14,510 nucleotides of DNA from Prevotella sp. UBA3757 (lineage in GTDB: Bacteria > Bacteroidota > Bacteroidia > Bacteroidales > Bacteroidaceae). Numbering within the stretch: position 1 is the stretch's first letter; every line of letters starts with the position of its first letter. Location of the stretch: contig DFGF01000126.1 of the NCBI GenBank assembly GCA_002371715.1, forward strand, positions 2,869 through 17,378, in the 5' to 3' direction. This document shows positions 1 to 4,924 of this stretch, piece after piece. The notes under the pieces are model-generated. The model made no database searches. It saw only the letters and a program-made list of their open reading frames with translations, and had not been told where the DNA came from. The position numbers were made by a program, and so were the translations under genes.

Positions 1-473
1 TCGTGGGCGTCCTTCAGCCATGCCGTGTAGCCGTCGGCATCGGGCAGTCCCGTGTCAGCGGGCTTGTACTGGCAGCGCACGACGACCTTCAGCGTCGAAC
101 CGCTGACACCGGCAAAGGCCAGCAGCGTATAGTCTATCTGGCGCACGCGGGCCTGCATGCTGCGGATTTGCTGCACGCCTTCCGGACATGGTATGTCGAG
201 CAGCATGAGTCCTGTGGCCGTTGTGGGCTTCTGGAAGCCATCCTTGCCGAATGTGGCCGAGAAAACAAGGTACGGCAACAGGTCGGCCTCCTTGATATAG
301 TAGCGGGGCATGCCGTCGGCCATGGCCAGCCGCGAGGCCAGTGCCACCTGGGCTATGCGGTCGGCGGCCTGTTTGGTCGCGCCAGACCGCATGCGTTCTA
401 CGATCGTGCTAAGTTCCACCGTTATGGGGTGTCCGAATTCTCCAATCTTGGTCTTGACTTTAGTTATTTTCAT
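1..473 (-). CDS. BT4734/BF3469-type (primase-like/VirE N-terminal) protein, N-terminal part, cut by window edge
   Basis: Reading leftward from the ATG at 471-473, 157 codons are open and the gene leaves the window without a stop. The product begins MKITKVKTKIGEF. At about residues 86-135 it has the core expected of the BT4734/BF3469 (VirE N-terminal) family: a hydrophobic strand with an acidic residue (TGLMLLDIPCP), then YTLLAFAGVSGSTLKVVV, matching the family's 'yt.lafvSpSG.GlKv.v' signature. In Bacteroidetes this domain is often followed by a primase/helicase-like (DUF3987 or VirE) part, which would lie outside the window. A DNA replication or mobile-element role is inferred from the family only. 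The start is supported by a consensus promoter 32 bases upstream (505-536). The HU/winged-helix gene on the same strand and the repeat array lie just upstream. Confidence 0.72.
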   Translation of the reverse strand, partial: MKITKVKTKIGEFGHPITVELSTIVERMRSGATKQAADRIAQVALASRLAMADGMPRYYIKEADLLPYLVFSATFGKDGFQKPTTATGLMLLDIPCPEGVQQIRSMQARVRQIDYTLLAFAGVSGSTLKVVVRCQYKPADTGLPDADGYTAWLKDAH

Positions 474-504
474 GTTTTCCTTCCTTCTCTTTAGTTGTCG
501 TTTG

Positions 505-536
505 CAAAGGTACACATTATTCTGGAAATATCCAAA
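505..536 (-). promoter_or_regulatory. Bacteroidetes-type promoter for the BT4734-type gene
   Basis: On the minus strand there is a -33 box TTTG (plus positions 533-536), a 20-base spacer and a -7 box TACCTTTG (505-512). This is the consensus TTTG-N19-21-TAnnTTTG read by the Bacteroidetes housekeeping sigma factor. Transcription would start near 500, giving a leader of roughly 25-30 bases before the ATG at 473. Confidence 0.75.
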
Positions 537-592
537 TGATAACCGAGGAAAAAAGCATGCTACAAGACGGAAAAGTGTTCTCTTCACGGCGA

Positions 593-625
593 AATACGCC
601 CACCGCAAAGCGAATACGCCCACCG
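593..625. repeat. 20-base-period direct repeat, two copies
   Basis: The 13-mer aatacgcccaccg occurs at 593-605 and again at 613-625, with a period of exactly 20 bases. Flanking bases are also partly shared (gcgaaa / gcgaa before, a c or g and then taa/caa-like bases after). It is the leftmost member of the cluster of short repeats in the 436-base gene-free stretch 474-909. Confidence 0.7.
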
Positions 626-653
626 TAACGGGTCAGCCGACGTGCCGCACCGT

Positions 654-679
654 TCCGTCCCCGTCCGGACGGGGACGGA
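654..679. repeat. perfect 26-base GC-rich palindrome
   Basis: Positions 654-679 read the same on both strands, with the axis between 666 and 667 (core ccccgtccggacgggg). There is no unpaired loop sequence; as RNA it would fold into a very strong hairpin with a CCGG tip. No T-run follows on either strand, so it does not look like a standard intrinsic terminator. It could be a binding site for a dimeric protein, or the stem-forming part of a replication or transfer site. Those roles are speculation. Confidence 0.8.
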
Positions 680-695
680 GACCGGCTCCGACGAG

Positions 696-783
696 CTTGC
701 GCCTATAGGCAAAACAGCTTGCGCCTATAGGCAAAAAGTCTTGCGCCTATAGGCAAAAAGTCTGCTGCCAGTAGGCAAAATCA
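696..783. repeat. 22-base tandem repeat, about four copies, each with a palindromic core
   Basis: Units begin at 696, 718, 740 and 762, a period of exactly 22 bases or about two helical turns. The first three share cttgcgcctataggcaaaa exactly. The fourth is degenerate (ctgctgccagtaggcaaaa). The core gcctataggc is a perfect 10-base palindrome in units 1-3. The regular spacing puts each core on the same face of the DNA, as in iterons or multi-site operators. It lies 160 bases or more upstream of the promoter at 505-536. Confidence 0.85.
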
Positions 784-791
784 GCTGCAAT

Positions 792-824
792 CATAGGGGG
801 TACATAGGGGGAACATAGGGGGAT
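792..824. repeat. 11-base G-rich tandem repeat, three copies
   Basis: The units catagggggta, catagggggaa and catagggggat follow one another with an 11-base period, half that of the neighbouring 22-base array and about one helical turn. The plus strand carries three G5 tracts separated by six bases. Two more G5 units of the same kind are at 880-900 beyond a 55-base gap. Confidence 0.8.
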
Positions 825-879
825 AAAAAGGCTATCTACCTATGACTAATTCTTTGATTTACAGATGCATATACAAAAT

Positions 880-900
880 CATAGGGGGAATAGGGGGATA
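880..900. repeat. second cluster of the G-rich repeat, about two copies
   Basis: catagggggaa at 880-890 is followed directly by tagggggata at 891-900, the same motif as at 792-824. This cluster abuts the 3' end of the HU/winged-helix gene (stop at 910-912). Apart from the repeats listed, I see no gene, RNA or clear terminator between 541 and 909. Confidence 0.75.
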
Positions 901-909
901 AATCAGTTT

Positions 910-1539
910 TTACACTTCCGTATAGATGAATGTAGGCCCTTGGCGCGTCTTCAGCAGTTTCGGCGATTGGCCTTCCGTCCACTCGTTGAGCACCTTGCGC
1001 GCAGAGTGGTAGGTCAGTCCGGTGCTCTGTCTGAAACTGTTGACCGTAACGAAGCCACGGCGGTCCAGCAGCTGGCGCAGCGTCCGTTCCAGCTTCTCGC
1101 GGTCGGCCAGTGCATCGTTGGCATAGAGCCGTTCCACCTTCCTGAAGCCATCCTCCATCCAGTGGTCCAGGTGCTCGTTCCACGCCTTGCCCGGCGTGTA
1201 CTCCACGCCGTCCAGCTCCACATCCCTGTTGGTCACCTTGTCGGGGTCGGTAATCTCTCGCTTCAGTTTCAGCCTGGGTGCAAACGACCCCAGGGGCGTC
1301 TCCACCCTGTAGCCCCTGACTAACCACTCGGCGGCCCAGTGCATGAATTCGTGCAGCACCAGCTGCAGCTCGCCTGAGCGCATCGAGCTATACTTGGCAC
1401 AGTAGGCATCCATCTCTTCGATGGTCAGTTTCATTCGCGGACCGCCTTCCGGCTTGACGTACACGATATTGCGGCCGTCCTTCCCCTTCACCGGCGAGGT
1501 ATAGACCATGTAGGGCATTCCAAGCGTTTTCTTCGGCAT
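910..1539 (-). CDS. HU-like DNA-binding protein fused to a C-terminal winged helix
   Basis: A 209-residue basic protein. Residues 1 to about 125 resemble the Bacteroidetes HU-like domain that is fused to other modules (HU-HIG type). It has the MKLTIEEMDAYC start of the helical part, a long helix with ELQLVLHEFMHWAAEWLVRGYRVETPLGSFAPRLK, which is the HU 'turn into the beta arm' pattern, and a basic beta region. Residues about 148-207 (LERTLRQLLDRRGFVTVNSFRQSTGLTYHSA...) look like a winged helix-turn-helix ending in a beta hairpin. A role as architectural or sequence-specific DNA binder is inferred. It starts 17 bases after the stop of the truncated transposase gene and has no convincing promoter of its own, so it is probably transcribed from 1759-1790. 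The repeat clusters at its 3' side are candidate targets. Confidence 0.85.
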   Translation of the reverse strand: MPKKTLGMPYMVYTSPVKGKDGRNIVYVKPEGGPRMKLTIEEMDAYCAKYSSMRSGELQLVLHEFMHWAAEWLVRGYRVETPLGSFAPRLKLKREITDPDKVTNRDVELDGVEYTPGKAWNEHLDHWMEDGFRKVERLYANDALADREKLERTLRQLLDRRGFVTVNSFRQSTGLTYHSARKVLNEWTEGQSPKLLKTRQGPTFIYTEV

Positions 1540-1556
1540 AGTTCCTTTGTATCTTT

Positions 1557-1736
1557 TTAGACGCTCTGCTGTTTGGCTATGGATACAGAGAGATTACATG
1601 AGTACCCTATGCTCTCCACGCGGTTGTCGTCCTCAAGGGGCAGCAGGGCATTGAGCAGGCTGATGACCAGGTGCTTGTTTTCGCCGAATATCTTCTTGAA
1701 CGTCAGGTCGGCTTTCGGATTCAGATACTTTCCCAT
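1557..1736 (-). pseudogene. 5' fragment of an Rpn-type PD-(D/E)XK transposase/nuclease gene
   Basis: Fifty-nine codons from the ATG at 1734-1736 to TAA at 1557-1559. The product begins MGKYLNPKADLTFKKIFGEN and continues through a helix with HLVISLLNALLPLE. This is the characteristic N terminus of the Rpn/PD-(D/E)XK family transposase-like nucleases (PF12784 type) common in Bacteroidales, whose full length is near 300 residues. Similarity stops at about residue 45 (RVESIGY). The tail is unrelated and soon ends, and the catalytic region is absent. It is therefore a deletion remnant that keeps its promoter and start. The HU/winged-helix gene follows 17 bases downstream, as if the deletion joined it to this promoter. 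Confidence 0.8.
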
Positions 1737-1758
1737 AACTCTTCACTTTTGGTTCGTG

Positions 1759-1790
1759 CAAAGTTACGAACTTATCTTCTTATTTCCAAA
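1759..1790 (-). promoter_or_regulatory. Bacteroidetes-type promoter driving the transposase remnant and probably the HU-like gene
   Basis: On the minus strand there is TTTG (1787-1790), a 20-base spacer and TAACTTTG (1759-1766). A 6-base inverted repeat, GTTCGT (1752-1757) and ACGAAC (1766-1771), brackets the -7 box and could be an operator. With no other TAnnTTTG before the ATG at 1539, this is the best promoter for the HU/winged-helix gene. Confidence 0.7.
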
Positions 1791-1835
1791 TTTTTGCATG
1801 GAAACTTGCGTAGGACGCTTTTTTTATGGCAAACA

Positions 1836-1867
1836 TTTGGCAGAGAATGAAAAACTTCATACCTTTG
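1836..1867 (+). promoter_or_regulatory. Bacteroidetes-type promoter of the small membrane protein gene
   Basis: TTTG at 1836-1839, a 20-base spacer and TACCTTTG at 1860-1867. The -7 box ends only five bases before the ATG at 1873, so the transcript would begin at or within a few bases of the start codon. It diverges from the promoter at 1759-1790, leaving about 45 bases between the two -33 boxes. Confidence 0.7.
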
Positions 1868-1872
1868 CACGG

Positions 1873-2133
1873 ATGAAACGAATCATGATCATTTGGGGAG
1901 GCGTGACGGTGGTGCTCATGGCGGCCGTCACCTGGGGGAGTTTCTATATGCTGGACTACGCGCTGGCACCCAATGCCGAACGGCAGGACACGGCCAGCCG
2001 GCTGGCCACGCTCTACGAGACCAAGCCTGGACAGAAGCAGTTGTGGGTGACGCGGAGCGTACAGCACGCCCTGTCGTACAAAGCCAATCCGGAGGAATAC
2101 GCCCGGCGGCTCAGAGCATTTACCACCCAGTGA
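1873..2133 (+). CDS. small single-pass membrane protein of unknown function
   Basis: An 86-residue product. Residues about 5-28 form one hydrophobic segment (IMIIWGGVTVVLMAAVTWGSFYML) after a short basic start (MKR). The rest is a soluble, helix-prone tail with many charged residues (ERQDTASRLATLYETKPGQ). I do not recognise the family. The open frame extends upstream, but the consensus promoter at 1836-1867 sits in that extension, so the ATG at 1873 is the earliest sensible start; the ATG at 1885 is an alternative that would give a short leader. The stop is TGA at 2131-2133. The gene is followed by a 155-base gap holding the promoter of the polysaccharide operon, so it is probably a separate unit. 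Confidence 0.6.
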   Translation: MKRIMIIWGGVTVVLMAAVTWGSFYMLDYALAPNAERQDTASRLATLYETKPGQKQLWVTRSVQHALSYKANPEEYARRLRAFTTQ

Positions 2134-2185
2134 CGCCCCGTGACACGCATTGCGAAACCGCTGAGACGGCACGTTTTTCAGAAAA

Positions 2186-2205
2186 AACGGCAGACAAAGG
2201 CCGTT
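2186..2205. repeat. small inverted repeat upstream of the export gene promoter
   Basis: AACGGC (2186-2191) and GCCGTT (2200-2205) are exact reverse complements separated by eight bases. They cover the place where the -33 box of the promoter at 2223-2230 would lie. A second hairpin, CGTTTTT/AAAAACG (2172-2178 and 2183-2189), overlaps the left arm, so only one of the two could form in RNA. It could be an operator or a weak end signal for the small gene; no T-run follows. Confidence 0.35.
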
Positions 2206-2222
2206 ATTTGCGAAAAAAGTAT

Positions 2223-2230
2223 TACCTTTG
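2223..2230 (+). promoter_or_regulatory. -7 box of the probable polysaccharide operon promoter
   Basis: TACCTTTG at 2223-2230 fits the -7 consensus. No TTTG lies 19-21 bases upstream; the nearest, at 2207-2210, is only 12 bases away. The -33 element is therefore poor, which may mean the promoter needs an activator. Transcription would start near 2235, giving a leader of roughly 50 bases with the AT-rich stretch tatatataatataatg before the export gene. Confidence 0.55.
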
Positions 2231-2288
2231 CACAATATTTTGCGCTTCGGCGTGTTCTTTCTATATATAATATAATGTACGCGAACTT

Positions 2289-4817
2289 ATGAAGAGAATA
2301 GCTACCATCATAGCCTGCCTGGCGGTCGTGGCCACCATGGGTTGGGCGCAGACGGGCATGACCGACAACCAGATCATGGACTACGTCATTGAGCAGAACG
2401 CCAAGGGCGCAGCGCGCCAGCAGATTGTCACCAACCTCATGCAGCGTGGCGTCACCATCGAGCAGTTGCGCCGCATCCAGAAGAAGTACCAGAAGCAGAT
2501 GAAGAACGGCGCACTGGGCGCCGAGGACATCACGGCCGGTTCGAAAGCCATGAAGACCCGCATGCGCGAGCAGAACGGCGAGAAGCGCGAACAGCAGGTG
2601 AAGAGGGACAAAAGGAACGCCTCGCAGTTCCGCGTAAAAGACGGCAAGAAGGAGAACCAGGTGCTGACGCATACCTACAACGACGAAGACCCCGACTACG
2701 TAGAGATGGACGAGGCCATCGACTTCATGATGCCCGACTCGATGAAATACGAGCCGGAGGACAGGACGACGGGGAAGCGCAGGATATTCGGCCACGACGT
2801 GTTCAACAACAAGAACCTGACCTTCGAGAGCTCGATGAACCTGGCCACGCCGCAGAACTACCGGCTGGGGCCGGGCGATGCCGTGAACGTCGACATCTGG
2901 GGCGCATCGCAGGAGAGCGTCACCGAGACTATATCGCCCGACGGCACCATCAACATCGAGGGCATCGGCATCGTGCAGCTGGGCGGACTGAGCGTCGCCC
3001 AGGCCAAGAGGAAGCTGAAGCGCGTGCTGGGGCCGCGCTACCAGGGTTCGCAGATTGAACTGACGCTGGGCCAGACGCGCACCATCACCGTCAGCGTGAT
3101 GGGCGAGGTCAAAGTGCCCGGCACCTACACCATGTCGGCCTTCGCAACGGTCTACAACGCCCTCTACATGGCCGGCGGCCCGAACGACATCGGTACGCTG
3201 CGCAACGTGAAGGTCTACCGACGGGGACGGCTGCTGTCGAACGTCGACGTCTACGACTTCCTGCTGAACGGCAAGCTGACGGGCGACGTGCGGCTGCAGG
3301 ACAACGACGTCATCACCGTAGCACCCTACGAGGCACTGGTCAACATCACGGGCAAGGTGAAGCGCCCCATGTTCTACGAGATGAAGAAGACGGAGAGCGC
3401 CGCCACCCTGCTGCGCTATGCCGGCGGATTCACCGGCGACGCCTACACCAAGGCCATCCGCGTCAACCGCAAGGCCGGAGCGGGCCGCTCGGTGTTCAGC
3501 ATCGGCGAGTTTGACATGAGCTCGTTCAAACTGATGGACGAGGACTCGGTCAGCGTGGACTCGACGCTGAACCGATACCAGAACATGGTGGAGATTCGCG
3601 GCGCCGTGTTCCGCCCGGGCATGTACCAGATGGGCGGCGATATCAATACCGTCAAGGCACTGGTGGAGGCCGCAGCCGGACTGACGGAGGGAGCCATCGG
3701 CCAGCATGCCGTCATGCACCGCATGAAGGCCGACCGCTCGCTGGAGATGCAGAGCCTGGACATCAGCGGCATACTGGAGGGCACCGTGCCCGACGTGCCC
3801 CTGCGGAACGAGGACGTCATCTACATAGCCAGCCACCAGGAGCGCAACGAGAAGAAAACCGTCACCATCAACGGTGAAGTGCAGTATCCCGGCGTCTACC
3901 GCTACGCCGACAACGAGACCATCGAGGACCTCATCATCCAGGCCGGCGGACCCACGGAGGCAGCCTCGCTGGTGAAGGTCGACGTGGCACGCCGCGTGGT
4001 GAACCCCAACTCCGACGAGGCCAGCGACCAGATAGCCCAGAACTTCAGCTTCAAGCTGTCGGCCGACTTCACGGTAGCCGACCAGACAGACTTCACGCTG
4101 CAGCCCTTCGACGAGGTCTACGTGCGCCGCTCGCCCGACTACAACGAGCAGCAGAACATATCGATTGAGGGCGAGGTGCAGTTTGAGGGCATCTACGCCC
4201 TGTCGAACAAGGGACAGCGGCTGAGCGAGGTCATCAGGCAGGCCGGCGGGCTGACCAAGCGCGCCTACACCGAAGGCACCAAGCTGCTGCGCCAGATGAC
4301 TCAGGAGGAGCGCGAAATGATGGAGACCGTGCTGCGCACCGCCCAGCGCAACTCGGGCAAGGACTCCATTGACGTCAGGAAACTGCTGACCAACGCCACC
4401 TACCCCGTCGGCATCGAGCTGGAGAAAGCCCTTAGGAATCCCGGCAGCGAAGACGACCCCGTGCTGCGCGAAGGTGACCGCATCGTGGTGCCGCGCTACG
4501 ACGGTACGGTGAAAATCAACGGCGAGGTGCTCTACCCCAACACCGTCTACTTCAAGGACGGCAAGTCGGCCGACTACTACATCGACCTGGCCGGCGGCGT
4601 CACCTCGACAGGCAAGAAGAGCCAGACCATCATCATCTACATGAACGGCATGGTGGCCAAGGCCGACCGCAAGCACAAACCGCGTCCGGGCTGCCAGATC
4701 GTGGTGCCCACGAAGCGCCAGCGCCGGGGCATGGGCCTGGCAGAATGGATGAGCGTCGGCACCAGTGCCGCCTCGCTCGGCACCATGTTTGCCACGATTG
4801 CCAACCTGCTGAAGTAA
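2289..4817 (+). CDS. multi-SLBB polysaccharide export outer-membrane protein (Wza/OPX family)
   Basis: An 842-residue exported protein. Residues 1-21 form a signal peptide (basic MKR, hydrophobic core, likely cleavage after ...GWAQ). Residues about 24-75 are a helical Bacteroidetes-type N-terminal segment, followed by a charged linker to about 185. Residues about 190-260 are a polysaccharide export domain (YRLGPGDAVNVDIWGASQ). Six SLBB/beta-grasp units follow, each opening with a version of I-x-G-x-V-x-x-P-G-x-Y, near residues 270, 353, 435, 526, 625 and 743. A hydrophobic C-terminal helix (815-842) ends in TMFATIANLLK. Wza-type proteins carry polymer from periplasm to the cell surface. This one is more than twice E. 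coli Wza in length and has no convincing lipobox. It heads the operon, and a 107-base repeat stretch separates it from the Wzz-like gene. Confidence 0.9.
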   Translation: MKRIATIIACLAVVATMGWAQTGMTDNQIMDYVIEQNAKGAARQQIVTNLMQRGVTIEQLRRIQKKYQKQMKNGALGAEDITAGSKAMKTRMREQNGEKREQQVKRDKRNASQFRVKDGKKENQVLTHTYNDEDPDYVEMDEAIDFMMPDSMKYEPEDRTTGKRRIFGHDVFNNKNLTFESSMNLATPQNYRLGPGDAVNVDIWGASQESVTETISPDGTINIEGIGIVQLGGLSVAQAKRKLKRVLGPRYQGSQIELTLGQTRTITVSVMGEVKVPGTYTMSAFATVYNALYMAGGPNDIGTLRNVKVYRRGRLLSNVDVYDFLLNGKLTGDVRLQDNDVITVAPYEALVNITGKVKRPMFYEMKKTESAATLLRYAGGFTGDAYTKAIRVNRKAGAGRSVFSIGEFDMSSFKLMDEDSVSVDSTLNRYQNMVEIRGAVFRPGMYQMGGDINTVKALVEAAAGLTEGAIGQHAVMHRMKADRSLEMQSLDISGILEGTVPDVPLRNEDVIYIASHQERNEKKTVTINGEVQYPGVYRYADNETIEDLIIQAGGPTEAASLVKVDVARRVVNPNSDEASDQIAQNFSFKLSADFTVADQTDFTLQPFDEVYVRRSPDYNEQQNISIEGEVQFEGIYALSNKGQRLSEVIRQAGGLTKRAYTEGTKLLRQMTQEEREMMETVLRTAQRNSGKDSIDVRKLLTNATYPVGIELEKALRNPGSEDDPVLREGDRIVVPRYDGTVKINGEVLYPNTVYFKDGKSADYYIDLAGGVTSTGKKSQTIIIYMNGMVAKADRKHKPRPGCQIVVPTKRQRRGMGLAEWMSVGTSAASLGTMFATIANLLK

Positions 4818-4823
4818 GAAGAG

Positions 4824-4886
4824 GGCTGAGGGAAGATGGCTGATGGAAGATGGAAGATGGCTGAGGGCTGAGGGAAGATGGAAGAT
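4824..4886. repeat. imperfect gaagatggctgaggg-type repeats
   Basis: The bases after the export gene are built from mixed units: ggctgagggaagatgg occurs twice (near 4825 and 4866), with gctgatggaagatgg and gaagatgg copies between them. It is purine-rich on the plus strand, has no stop-free reading that continues the upstream gene, and leads directly into the heptamer array. Confidence 0.7.
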
Positions 4887-4920
4887 GTAAGAAGTAAGAA
4901 GTAAGAAGTAAGAAGTAAGA
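4887..4920. repeat. heptamer (gtaagaa)n array, 4.9 copies, abutting the wzz-like start
   Basis: Units lie at 4887, 4894, 4901, 4908 and 4915 (the last lacks one base). The array ends four bases before the ATG at 4925 and supplies the purine-rich bases where a ribosome binding site would be. The stop codon of the preceding gene is also embedded in a single gtaagaa (4814-4820), so the unit may have arisen from it. Tandem heptamers can change copy number by slippage. Confidence 0.85.
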
Positions 4921-4924
4921 TGAT

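Noticed and set aside
3..494. Plus-strand open frame over the BT4734-type gene
   Set aside because: The minus strand gives the family signature and a consensus promoter; this frame shows no recognisable domain.
696..900. CRISPR array
   Set aside because: Repeat units follow each other at 22 and 11 bases with no unique spacers of 25-40 bases, and no cas genes are present.
836..1327. Minus-strand open frame ending in the G-rich repeats
   Set aside because: It is a frame shadow of the HU/winged-helix gene, with no domain similarity, and part of it translates the repeat array.
1808..1826. Intrinsic terminator (GCGT-agg-ACGC followed by seven T)
   Set aside because: The stem is only four base pairs, and it lies upstream of a promoter with no plus-strand gene before it that needs a terminator.
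1700..2290. Invertible promoter like those of Bacteroides capsule loci
   Set aside because: I found no pair of matching inverted repeats of useful length flanking the promoters, and no recombinase gene in the window.
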